Assembly (NCBI GenBank): GCA_001804025.1
Contig: MHFC01000026.1
Span: 3,632-11,917, forward strand
DNA: 8,286 nucleotides
Source: Omnitrophica bacterium GWA2_52_8
GTDB lineage: Bacteria; Omnitrophota; Omnitrophia; Omnitrophales; Aquincolibacteriaceae
Direction: 5' to 3'
Below, piece by piece: positions 1 to 6,418 of the stretch. A model generated the notes under the pieces. It did not search any database. It had not been told where the DNA came from and saw only the letters and a list, made by a program, of their open reading frames with translations. The number at the start of each line of letters is the position of its first letter. Position 1 is the first letter of the stretch. The position numbers were made by a program, and so were the translations under genes.

Positions 1-565
1 TGCGATCGGATACGGCGGCCCTTGTTTTCCCCGTGATACGGTTGCTTTTTCCACGCTTGCGAAATCAGTCGGAACTACGGCCTGGCTTGCCGAAGCGACG
101 GATCGTGTCAATCGTGCGCAAGTCGCAATTCTTGCGGAGCTGATCAAATCGAAATTGAAGCAAAACGGGACCGTCGGTATTTTGGGGCTGTCCTATAAAC
201 CCAATACCGATGTTGTGGAACAGTCGCAGGGAGTCCTTCTAGCGCAGGAGCTGATGAAAGAAAAGGTTCCTTTTTTGGTTTATGATCCACAGGCTAATGA
301 CAATGCAAAAAAAATATTAAATCCCCACAAGGAATTCGCCGAGTCGGCTGAAGACTGCATCAAAAAATCGGATCTGATTGCAATCATGACTCCATGGGCT
401 GATTTTGCACACATTCCGCCCCAGGCTTATGAACGCAAAGGGGCCCGTAGAACGCTGATTGACTGTTGGCGCATCTATGCCCCCGAAAAGTATTCTCAAT
501 ATACGGAATATATCGGGTTGGGGCTGCACTTCCCACCGTCCGCAAAAAATTGTTCGAATTCCTAA
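1..565 (+). CDS. Nucleotide-sugar dehydrogenase (UDP-glucose 6-dehydrogenase family), C-terminal part
   Basis: The gene is cut by the left edge; the reading frame is open from base 2 and 187 residues remain. Enzymes of this family oxidise a nucleotide sugar to the uronic acid with two NAD+ in the cytoplasm, feeding capsule, O-antigen or exopolysaccharide synthesis. The fragment opens with GYGGPCFPRD, the family's catalytic-cysteine motif (Cys codon 23-25), then a helical linker, then the C-terminal Rossmann-like UDP-binding domain from GTVGILGLSYKPNTD. The usual DxRxSP after KPNTD is replaced by VVEQSQG, as I recall for a subgroup of these enzymes, so the substrate may be UDP-glucose or a related sugar such as UDP-GlcNAc or UDP-ManNAc; I give no gene symbol. 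The C-terminus (LIDCWRIY, GLGLHFPPS) is intact. The TAA stop is immediately followed by the ATG of the next gene, so the two are probably co-translated. Confidence 0.9.
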   Translation, partial: AIGYGGPCFPRDTVAFSTLAKSVGTTAWLAEATDRVNRAQVAILAELIKSKLKQNGTVGILGLSYKPNTDVVEQSQGVLLAQELMKEKVPFLVYDPQANDNAKKILNPHKEFAESAEDCIKKSDLIAIMTPWADFAHIPPQAYERKGARRTLIDCWRIYAPEKYSQYTEYIGLGLHFPPSAKNCSNS

Positions 566-1021
566 ATGCCGGACAAATTTCCGCAAAAGTCTGTTCGATC
601 CATTCTGCTGACGGCCTTTGTCCGCGTTTCCGTGCCGACCGCTTTGATGGTCATTTCCTTCGCAATACAACCGGCTTTTGGTTTAACGGAAAGAACTGAG
701 ATGACGGATCCCGTGACTGGAAAGCAAGGCTGGGGAGAGGTCCAACTTCTTCCCGCTAAGGGAACGGAGGAACTCCGGCGGAATCTTGTCGGACCTTCGG
801 GCCGGTTTGAAAACGAGGCGCCCATCCGGCATATTCGATTATTTGACAAAAAAAATGCCCAAGAAGCGCAAGTTTTGTATTGCGAGTATTACGTTATCGA
901 AAGCCGTGACGGCGGCATTCGCCGGGTGAAGTGGATGGATGGTTCCGGTCAGGATGTCCGGTGGGTTGAGCTGCAGGCACAGGAAGCCGCGGCCGGTGAT
1001 CAACCGGCCAAAACTAATTAA
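566..1021 (+). CDS. Small exported protein of unknown function
   Basis: This 151-residue protein is not a family I recognise. The N-terminus has basic residues (K4, K8, R11) and a hydrophobic stretch at about residues 13-37, ending in QPAFG, which suits a Sec signal peptide cleaved near residue 39. The mature part of about 112 residues is polar and looks like a small beta-rich domain (GWGEVQLLP, APIRHIRLF, VLYCEYYVIES, IRRVKWMDG, VRWVEL). It has a single cysteine at C96. The start codon directly abuts the stop of the sugar dehydrogenase (TAAATG) with no clear ribosome site of its own, which points to translational coupling. A periplasmic or envelope role linked to polysaccharide production is possible from context only. 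Confidence 0.75.
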   Translation: MPDKFPQKSVRSILLTAFVRVSVPTALMVISFAIQPAFGLTERTEMTDPVTGKQGWGEVQLLPAKGTEELRRNLVGPSGRFENEAPIRHIRLFDKKNAQEAQVLYCEYYVIESRDGGIRRVKWMDGSGQDVRWVELQAQEAAAGDQPAKTN

Positions 1022-1122
1022 ATTCATCCGGAATAAATTCTGCTATCGAATTTAGCATGATTGACGTAAAATCCGCCTTGGAAACGGAATAATCAATCCT
1101 CTAAATTCGAGACGATGGCTCC

Positions 1123-2598
1123 TTGCTGAATTTTAATCGAGAGTTTCCGGCGCGGCTAATTTTTCGTAGGAATTCCTTTCTCTTTTGTCTCGCCTTTTTA
1201 TCGCTGTCTCCCGTAATTCTTTATGGCCAGGATATTGTACGTGATGTGGCGGCTCCCGAAAAGGAAACCCGGGCCGGCGAAGCCACTACAAAAATTGCCA
1301 AAAAAGCCAAGGAACGCAGGCTGGTCGAGGGGCTCAGGCCTATCTCCTATGATGAAATCCTGCAGCGCCCGGACGATATTGACCTGAACTTTCAGTATGC
1401 GAAGCAGCAGGTGGCTAACGGCGATGTTTTGGGCGCTTCCGCAACACTCGAGCGGATTTTGATGATTGAGCCGGACCTTCATCAGGTGCGGCTCTTTTAT
1501 GCGATCGTGTTATACCGGCTGGATAACCTCAAAGAGGCCGAGCGCGAATTGCAATCGCTCGTCGGCCTTGAAATGCCGGAAGGTCTCAAAAGGGATCTGG
1601 AGACCTATTTGCATAAAATCCATCTGAGCCGCAAGTCGACTCGCCTGACAATGCGCCAAAGCCTGGGTTACGAGATTGATACGAACCGGAATTCGGCACC
1701 TTCATCGAAACATAATCTGATCAGTGATGTTGCGACAGGAGTGGAAGGCACAAGCCGGAAACGGCGTGATACCAGTTTCATTAATGTCACGAACGTGCGC
1801 GTGACGCACGATCCGGGTTTTCAGGACGGGCATGAAGTTTCAGCCGCATTCACGTATTTTCTCCAGGAGCAAACCATGGTCGACAATCTTGATTTGGCCA
1901 CGTTCCGGGGGGATTTGGGAGGAGCTTATAAAAGTGTTTGGATGAACATCCGGCCGAATTTTTACATGAACCATCTTTATTTATCGCGTGAAACGTTCCT
2001 GAGATCTCAGGGGGTTTCCGTTGATTTTGACCGCAGTTTTATGAATGGACGCTTTACGCTCCGGTCTGCCGCGCAGTACGAATACCAGGATTATTTAAAT
2101 ATTACCGACAGCTCTACGGCCGTGGAACGTAAGGGGCCGCAGATGGATTACCGCTTTGGGGTTGATTATGTTTTGCTTCCAACCTTGCGCCTGTCTTTCG
2201 ATGTCAGTTTTACAGATAAAGAGGCAAAGCAGGGTTTTAATGCTTATCAAGGATTTAATTTCGGTCCCTCTGTCATCATGATGCTCGGCCGCGGACAATT
2301 TTTGGTGCAATCCGTCGAAGCCGGATTTGAATACTATGACAAAGTGGATACAAGCATTGCAAGCCGCCACCGGCATGACAAAACGCTGCGGTACAGAACG
2401 ACGTACGGACTTCCGCTAAAGGCCATTCCTTTTAATAAGCTATTGCCGCCGCATTTAATGCGGCCGCTTGATTTTATGATTCGCGATGTGACCCTGACCC
2501 TTACCTTCGAGTATTATCGTGCGGTGTCGACGATTACCAACAATACGTATAAGAATTTCAAATATCAGGGAATGGTCACTAAAGCCTGGGAATTTTAG
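1123..2598 (+). CDS. TPR-containing outer-membrane beta-barrel protein (Slam/DUF560-like architecture)
   Basis: The protein has about 491 residues. The signal peptide is about residues 14-35 (hydrophobic FLFCLAFLSLSPVILYG). A Lys/Glu-rich stretch follows to about 70, then two TPR-like helical repeats at about 85-165 (YAKQQVANGDVLGASATLER, then LFYAIVLYRLDNLKEAEREL). From about 175 to the end the sequence is amphipathic beta-strands rich in Tyr and Phe, finishing in YQGMVTKAWEF. The terminal Phe is the usual mark recognised by the Bam barrel-assembly machinery. An N-terminal periplasmic TPR plus C-terminal barrel is the layout of Slam surface-lipoprotein exporters (DUF560) and related proteins; membership here is inferred from layout, not alignment. 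The start is uncertain: the frame opens at 1105, has no ATG before the signal peptide, and TTG at 1123 or CTG at 1126 fit best, without a strong ribosome site. A FecR-domain gene follows and may be its partner. Confidence 0.8.
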   Translation: MLNFNREFPARLIFRRNSFLFCLAFLSLSPVILYGQDIVRDVAAPEKETRAGEATTKIAKKAKERRLVEGLRPISYDEILQRPDDIDLNFQYAKQQVANGDVLGASATLERILMIEPDLHQVRLFYAIVLYRLDNLKEAERELQSLVGLEMPEGLKRDLETYLHKIHLSRKSTRLTMRQSLGYEIDTNRNSAPSSKHNLISDVATGVEGTSRKRRDTSFINVTNVRVTHDPGFQDGHEVSAAFTYFLQEQTMVDNLDLATFRGDLGGAYKSVWMNIRPNFYMNHLYLSRETFLRSQGVSVDFDRSFMNGRFTLRSAAQYEYQDYLNITDSSTAVERKGPQMDYRFGVDYVLLPTLRLSFDVSFTDKEAKQGFNAYQGFNFGPSVIMMLGRGQFLVQSVEAGFEYYDKVDTSIASRHRHDKTLRYRTTYGLPLKAIPFNKLLPPHLMRPLDFMIRDVTLTLTFEYYRAVSTITNNTYKNFKYQGMVTKAWEF

Positions 2599-2600
2599 TC

Positions 2601-2639
2601 CGGTTTCCTCATCGATTGGATGAATCGATGAGGAAACTG
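2601..2639 (+). terminator. 17-bp stem-loop just after the barrel gene, terminator or mRNA-end hairpin
   Basis: The arms 2601-2617 (CGGTTTCCTCATCGATT) and 2623-2639 pair over 17 bp with one G-T wobble and a five-base loop GGATG. It starts two bases after the barrel gene's stop codon. No run of T follows, so it is not a classical Rho-independent terminator. It may protect the mRNA end, attenuate read-through into the FecR gene, or act as one state of a switch with the next hairpin. Confidence 0.5.
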
Positions 2640-2671
2640 CTTTGGATGAAAAGACTTGCATCCAAAGTTTC
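2633..2671 (+). promoter_or_regulatory. Second leader hairpin, exclusive with the first
   Basis: CTTTGGATG (2640-2648) and CATCCAAAG (2659-2667) pair perfectly over 9 bp around a ten-base loop. GAAA at 2633-2636 can add four pairs with TTTC at 2668-2671 across a three-base bulge. Bases 2633-2636 are also used in the stem at 2601-2639, so the extended form competes with that stem. CATCC at 2659-2663 could also pair with the GGATG loop of the first hairpin. Confidence 0.4.
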
Positions 2672-2686
2672 GCGCCCGTGTTTTAA

Positions 2687-2804
2687 CAGGGGGCAAAAGA
2701 TAACCCCTGGAGTACAAATGGGAAAGCCTATTTGCCCCATAGCCTCCTTGAGGGCATTTCTCATTGGCGATGGGAAATGCAGGTTAGTAAAGCCGTATGA
2801 CGGC
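2687..2804 (+). promoter_or_regulatory. Structured 5' leader of the FecR gene, candidate cis-regulatory RNA of unrecognised class
   Basis: Several helices can be drawn. CAGGGG (2687-2692) pairs with CCCCTG (2704-2709). The alternative GGGGCAAA (2690-2697) pairs with TTTGCCCC (2731-2738) and excludes the first. CCTC (2743-2746) pairs with GAGG (2750-2753). An 11-bp stem with one wobble joins 2755-2765 (CATTTCTCAT core) to 2771-2780 around a short loop. GCCGT (2792-2796) pairs with ACGGC (2800-2804) around ATG. The leader between the barrel stop and the FecR start is 255 bases with no convincing gene. I cannot match it to a known riboswitch; attenuation, protein binding or simple chance folding remain possible. 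Confidence 0.35.
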
Positions 2805-2842
2805 CGATAATCAAAGAGTTCTGCGAATCTTTTTCTCAAACC

Positions 2843-2849
2843 GGGAGGG
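2843..2849 (+). promoter_or_regulatory. Ribosome binding site that fixes the FecR-protein start
   Basis: GGGAGGG lies four bases before the ATG at 2854. The in-frame ATG upstream at 2797 sits in the loop of the GCCGT/ACGGC hairpin without such a site and would put 19 polar residues ahead of the signal peptide, so 2854 is preferred. Confidence 0.75.
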
Positions 2850-2853
2850 TGCT

Positions 2854-4650
2854 ATGAAGGTTATGATCCGATTCAGCTTTTTAAAACAATTTCGCATCGC
2901 AGCGGTTATTTTTTTAATGCTGTTTCAAACGGCGGCCCCGGCATTCTCCCAGCAGTTGACGCCCGTTGCGCCCGCCGTTGCCCCGGCGGGGGACTCGGCA
3001 CGTGTGGGGATTGTTGCCGCAGTGAAAGGAAAAGTTGAGTTGTCGCGGCCGGGAGCTGTGGGGAATGTCGTTGAAAGCGGCGCGCTTATTTATTTGGGGG
3101 ATACGATTTCGACGGATGCGCAGGGACAACTTCAAATCATGCTGCGCGATGAAACGATTTTTACCATCGGTCCGAACAGCAGCCTGATCATTGATAAATT
3201 TGTTTATGATCCGGCGACGGCGGAGGGCGAGCTGGAGGCGACGGTGGTCAAAGGTGTTTTCCGGTTTGTAACGGGAAAGATCGCCCGCAAAGAACCCGAA
3301 AAAATGAAAGTGAACCTGCCGGCGGGTACGATCGGCATTCGCGGCACGATGGTTGCCGGAGAAGTGACCGGCAAGAGTTCGCTGGTTGCGCTTTTAGGCC
3401 CCGGATCGAATAACCAAACCGATCACCGCGTCGGAAGTTTTATTCTCAGCAATACTATGGGCGGACCGGAAGATGCGGGGACATCCTCATCGCGCACAGA
3501 GTCAACGCATGTGGTAAGAACCGGATTCGGAGCGCAAATACCGGGTCCCAATCAGCCTCCGACACCTGCGTTTCGCGTGCCGGATGCTGTCATGACGCGT
3601 TTGACAAATGATTTTGCGGCGCCGGTCCAACCCGACACAGCCGCCGGCGCTGATCAATCTCAGCAAAATCAGGGAAACGGATCCGATGACGAAGATTCAG
3701 CGCCACAGCCCGGTCAACGGGATGCTAAGGACGACTCTGATTCGAATGCGCCCCAAAATAAAGAAGGCGATACGAGAGGCAGAAACCGGGCTGACGGCGA
3801 TCCGCAGGACAACCATAAGGGTCCGCAAGGGCCAAACGGCCCCAATGGGCCGCAGCAGGGACCGGCGCCTAATTCACCGGGAAACCATGCAGGCGGTCCG
3901 ATGGGAGGGGGCTTTCAGCCCGGAATGATCGGTTCCGTCAATCCCGGCGACTTCGGAGGATTTGATGCCAACGGGATGCCGAACTTCAGGGAATTTGACG
4001 GCGGGCATTTCCGCGATTTGAAGGCAATTGACTTTAAAAATATTCTGGATTTTGTGAACCAACTCGCGGGCACCAATTTTCAGGAAATTCCGAGCGACGC
4101 CACAAAATTCGGTCATCTGCGCAGCATCGATCCGGCAAAGGACTCCAATCCGGTCAATTCGCAATTGTCGTTTCATTACAGCACTGAGGATTCGGGAGGG
4201 ACCATCATTCACACGGAAACGACCCGGGCCGATACAAAATATAACCTTTCGATAGATATCCGGTTTGACGCCGACGTCCGCAAAATCGGAGGGGGGAATT
4301 CTAAAATTACGGAGAGTATTTCGGGAATCGGGACCTTCGAATTTCTGATTCCGGTTAAAGGGTTTGATGATGCGGATGGATCGCCCGGAACGCCCGCGGG
4401 ATTTTTCTTTTTAAATCTCGTAAACCAGGACTCCGGAGTCGGTGCTTGTGACGGCTGCCGTGCGGACATTTTTGTGGGGCTTGGAAATGCCGATGCGAAC
4501 GTTAAGGAAGGTGACGGCGTAAACAAGATTGCCGTCAATGCGGCATCGACCGTGACCATTAAAGACAGCGCTCTGCCGGGGGCCGCGGTATTAGCGAAAA
4601 CAAAAGTTGATATTCAAAATGTGGAACGGCATGCGGGTTTGAGCAGCTAA
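2854..4650 (+). CDS. Exported FecR-domain protein with collagen-like linker and beta-rich C-terminus
   Basis: The protein has 598 residues from the ATG preceded by GGGAGGG. A Sec signal peptide covers about residues 1-32 (cleavage near AFS/QQ). A FecR domain (PF04773 type) covers about 50-165: a first strand VGIVAAVKGKVEL, then LGDTISTDAQGQLQIMLRDE, FTIGPNSSLIIDKFVY, and the hallmark LPAGTIGIRGTMVAGEV. It has no N-terminal anti-sigma segment and no FecI-type sigma gene beside it, so it is not a classical iron-dicitrate sensor. Residues about 255-360 are low-complexity Gln/Asn/Asp/Gly/Pro with collagen-like GPQGPNGPNGP. From about 435 the sequence turns beta-rich, with an isolated CDGC pair (C532, C535) and an Ala/Val-rich end. 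The upstream barrel protein is a likely partner and this may be a surface-displayed or secreted product; that is inference. The long leader suggests separate control. Confidence 0.85.
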   Translation: MKVMIRFSFLKQFRIAAVIFLMLFQTAAPAFSQQLTPVAPAVAPAGDSARVGIVAAVKGKVELSRPGAVGNVVESGALIYLGDTISTDAQGQLQIMLRDETIFTIGPNSSLIIDKFVYDPATAEGELEATVVKGVFRFVTGKIARKEPEKMKVNLPAGTIGIRGTMVAGEVTGKSSLVALLGPGSNNQTDHRVGSFILSNTMGGPEDAGTSSSRTESTHVVRTGFGAQIPGPNQPPTPAFRVPDAVMTRLTNDFAAPVQPDTAAGADQSQQNQGNGSDDEDSAPQPGQRDAKDDSDSNAPQNKEGDTRGRNRADGDPQDNHKGPQGPNGPNGPQQGPAPNSPGNHAGGPMGGGFQPGMIGSVNPGDFGGFDANGMPNFREFDGGHFRDLKAIDFKNILDFVNQLAGTNFQEIPSDATKFGHLRSIDPAKDSNPVNSQLSFHYSTEDSGGTIIHTETTRADTKYNLSIDIRFDADVRKIGGGNSKITESISGIGTFEFLIPVKGFDDADGSPGTPAGFFFLNLVNQDSGVGACDGCRADIFVGLGNADANVKEGDGVNKIAVNAASTVTIKDSALPGAAVLAKTKVDIQNVERHAGLSS

Positions 4651-4653
4651 CAT

Positions 4654-4667
4654 CAAAGCGCGCTTTG
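4654..4667. terminator. 14-bp palindrome between convergent genes, possible terminator stem
   Basis: CAAAGCGCGCTTTG is a perfect palindrome starting three bases after the FecR gene stop, in the 52-base space before the stop of the opposite-strand small gene. No T-run follows on either strand and a hairpin would need to open some central pairs, so a terminator role is weakly supported. Confidence 0.25.
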
Positions 4668-4702
4668 CGTGTGCCGCTTGGGGAACAGTAAAACAAACCC
4701 GA

Positions 4703-4891
4703 TTAAGCCGCTGCTTGCTGATCGTTGGAATGGTCGGCGGTGTTAAGCTTTGTGCCCGTACCGCGGAGATAACTCATCGCGGGACTTTTGACAAAATCGG
4801 TTTCGCCCTCACGGTTGATCGCTTCCAGAAGTATCTCAAATTCCCGCTGGTTTTTTTCGAAGAATTTCTTAAACCGCTCTCGCAGACTCAT
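4703..4891 (-). CDS. Small hypothetical protein, 62 residues
   Basis: I do not recognise this protein. The N-terminal half is a strongly charged amphipathic helix (SLRERFKKFFEKNQREFEILLEAINRE), followed by a polar, probably disordered tail ending in DQQAAA. It has no signal peptide or membrane segment. The main argument that it is real is a good ribosome site, AAAGGA at 4896-4901, four bases before the ATG. It converges on the FecR gene and lies on the chromosomal side of the tRNA fragment, about 140 bases from it; that space holds no gene I can see. Before the element inserted, it would have lain downstream of the tRNA-Tyr gene on the same strand. A spurious frame cannot be excluded. Confidence 0.5.
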   Translation of the reverse strand: MSLRERFKKFFEKNQREFEILLEAINREGETDFVKSPAMSYLRGTGTKLNTADHSNDQQAAA

Positions 4892-5031
4892 AACATCCTT
4901 TCAGATTTCAGGCCGGTGAATTATCCAGGCCCGAGACCCTGTAGGGTTGGCAATGGTGTTCCTTATTTACGAGTGATTTCAGAAATTACTTTAGCGAGGT
5001 AGCGGGATGCCGCGGATGGTGGGGTGAAGAT

Positions 5032-5082
5032 TGGGGAGTACAGGAATCGAACCTGTGAAGGCGTAAGCCAGCAGATTTACAG
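5032..5082 (-). pseudogene. 3' half of tRNA-Tyr (GUA), displaced attachment site
   Basis: Read on the minus strand, this segment gives the anticodon loop CTGTAAA (anticodon GTA at 5080-5078), the anticodon-stem 3' strand TCTGC, a class II variable arm with GGC/GCC pairing, a T arm ACAGG-TTCGATT-CCTGT, and the acceptor 3' strand ACTCCCC followed by A. The 5' half is not there. The bases before the loop (GTCAC) cannot pair with TCTGC, no D arm is visible, and only 19 bases lie between a partial GGAGT acceptor match (5099-5095) and the loop. No CCA is clearly encoded. Homology starting at the anticodon loop is typical of tyrosine-integrase sites in tRNA genes. With the 3' end facing left, the element must lie to the right, which agrees with the integrase position. 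An intact tRNA-Tyr should mark the other end, outside the window. Confidence 0.8.
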
Positions 5083-5117
5083 GTGACTTCCTCCACTCCT
5101 TAAAAACTTCCAAAGAT

Positions 5118-5173
5118 TGTCAAATACTGCACTTGTGTATTTTTGCCAAAAAAGCAGGACTGTCAAATACTGC
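5118..5173. repeat. Pair of 13-bp direct repeats, candidate integrase arm sites
   Basis: TGTCAAATACTGC occurs perfectly at 5118-5130 and 5161-5173, 43 bases apart start to start (about four helical turns). Both lie between the tRNA-derived core and the stop codon of the integrase gene, the expected place for arm-type sites bound by the integrase N-terminal domain. The function is inferred. Confidence 0.6.
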
Positions 5174-5174
5174 C

Positions 5175-6341
5175 TTAGACTGGCAAAAAATGACCGTATT
5201 GAGTGTTGCCAAAAGTGTTGCCAAAAGTGTTGCCACTTTTTTCGGATGATTCTTCGCGCTCAAGGGTCGTTTGTTCAATCGCCGGATGCCATGCGGAAAC
5301 ATCGGCTAAATACTTCTCCGTGATTCGGATTGAGCTATGACCGAGCCATTCGGAAATAATCCCGATAGGTACGCCTTTATTCTTTAAGCTCGTCGCAAAA
5401 CTCTTTCGCAAGCGGTGAAAGCATTTCCCAGGCTCATAAACCCCGGCATCCCGCAAAACCTTGACTATCGTATTCTTCGGCCCCGGCCCCGCGTATTTGC
5501 GGCCTTCCATCGTCTTGTAATGAGAGCCTTCTTTCGCCTTAATGCACTTGAACGGATGGAAAACGTAGCCCGTCTGGTTTTCTTTCAAGGCGGGATAATA
5601 CGCTCTGAATTTTTCAATAAACTCCGCGCAAAGAGGGACAACTCTCTTTTTGTAGTTCTTCGTCGTATGCCCGGCCTTGTTTCTGACGTGGACAACTTTT
5701 CCCTCAAGGTCAACGTCCTCCCATTCGAGATTGACCATTTCGGAAAGCCGCAAGCCCGTATAACGCCCTATCAAGATCATCCAGTAAATCGGGATTCCTT
5801 CTGACGCCCTTTCAATTCTTCGATATTCCGAATCTGAAAACGCTTTAATTTCCTTGTCCTCTTGCTTCCGGCGCTCGATATCATCGGCGGGATTCGAAGC
5901 TGTCATGTCAATCTTAACCGCCTTCGCAAAGAACCGCTTAATGATTCCTAAAATATTGTTGTAAGTTACCGCCTCTTTTTTGTCGTAGCGCAATTTCATA
6001 AAAGCGCGGACATCATCCTTTGATACTTCGCTGACACGCGGGAATTTAGAATCACGCTCTTTCAAGAATCGGAGAAAAGCTTTGATCGGCCAGCGCTCGC
6101 TTTTGTTTGTTCGGGCCTTGCGGTGTCTTTTATCAATCAAGTATTCCCGGTAAAGCTCAACCGTTGAGGCGTTCTTAATCTCTTTATGCGTTCCCCTTGA
6201 AATATCAGCCTCCAGCTCATTCGCCATCTGCTTTGCAAGCTTCGATTCGGTAGTCCCTGAATTTTTAAAGCGCCGCTTACCGCCAAAGAAATAAGCGATA
6301 TACCAGTTTTTCCGGCCTTTGCGTTTGTAGATCGATGCCAT
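5175..6341 (-). CDS. int: Tyrosine recombinase / integrase of the element
   Basis: The protein has 388 residues and inserts and excises the element at tRNA-Tyr. Residues 1-50 (MASIYKRKGRKNWYIAYFFG onward) form the three-stranded arm-binding domain typical of phage and island integrases. About 58-150 is the helical core-binding domain. The catalytic domain runs from about 165 and has every expected residue: R198 (TGLRLSE), K228 in the beta hairpin before RVVPL, H309 and R312 (HRLR), H335 (LGH) and the nucleophile Y344 (TEKYL). It should therefore be active. The ATG is preceded by AAAAGGGGG, about five bases away. The C-terminal tail past Y344 is about 44 residues and contains GNTFGNTFGNT, encoded by a 12-bp tandem repeat, which looks like a recent extension overlapping att-region DNA. 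The gene is last in the minus-strand gene row, next to the attachment core. Confidence 0.97.
   Translation of the reverse strand: MASIYKRKGRKNWYIAYFFGGKRRFKNSGTTESKLAKQMANELEADISRGTHKEIKNASTVELYREYLIDKRHRKARTNKSERWPIKAFLRFLKERDSKFPRVSEVSKDDVRAFMKLRYDKKEAVTYNNILGIIKRFFAKAVKIDMTASNPADDIERRKQEDKEIKAFSDSEYRRIERASEGIPIYWMILIGRYTGLRLSEMVNLEWEDVDLEGKVVHVRNKAGHTTKNYKKRVVPLCAEFIEKFRAYYPALKENQTGYVFHPFKCIKAKEGSHYKTMEGRKYAGPGPKNTIVKVLRDAGVYEPGKCFHRLRKSFATSLKNKGVPIGIISEWLGHSSIRITEKYLADVSAWHPAIEQTTLEREESSEKSGNTFGNTFGNTQYGHFLPV
5203..5234. repeat. 12-bp tandem repeat in the integrase C-terminus
   Basis: GTGTTGCCAAAA is repeated twice and followed by a partial third copy GTGTTGCC. In the integrase (minus strand) it encodes GNTF-GNTF-GNT. 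A similar TTGCCAAAA stands alone at 5143-5151 and GGCAAAAA at 5182-5189, so the motif recurs across the att region and may be a protein-binding site rather than protein structure. Confidence 0.75.
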
Positions 6342-6386
6342 ATTTGCCCCCTTTTGTTTGCCCTATTTATCGGCAAAGATGAAGGT

Positions 6387-6416
6387 ATTATATACGAATA
6401 CGTATTTAATTAAAAG
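6387..6416 (-). promoter_or_regulatory. Candidate integrase promoter with palindromic operator
   Basis: On the minus strand, TATAAT at 6392-6387 is a perfect -10 box about 45 bases before the integrase ATG. The -35 region is poor (TTTTAA-like, 17 bp upstream). The perfect palindrome AATACGTATT (6397-6406) lies between the two, where a bound repressor or excisionase would block transcription. In the leader, TTTGCC and GGCAAA (6377-6372 and 6362-6357) can form a small stem. Confidence 0.4.
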
Positions 6417-6418
6417 GT

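Noticed and set aside
1061..1093. TTGACG with a downstream AATAAT as a promoter for the barrel gene.
   Set aside because: The spacer would be 21 bases, too long for a normal sigma-70 promoter.
2687..2806. Resemblance to a cyclic-di-GMP (GEMM) riboswitch (GGGAAAGCC and a later AGGTTAG).
   Set aside because: The conserved GGGACGCAAAGCC block and the expected two-helix layout are not present; only short matches fit, so I leave the class open.
2797..2853. FecR gene starting at the ATG at 2797.
   Set aside because: It lies in a hairpin loop without a ribosome site and adds a polar stretch before the signal peptide; the ATG at 2854 has GGGAGGG.
5032..5101. A complete tRNA gene on the minus strand.
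   Set aside because: Only about 70 bases are available, the 5' anticodon strand does not pair, the D arm is absent and the first two acceptor pairs are mismatched; only the 3' half is convincing.
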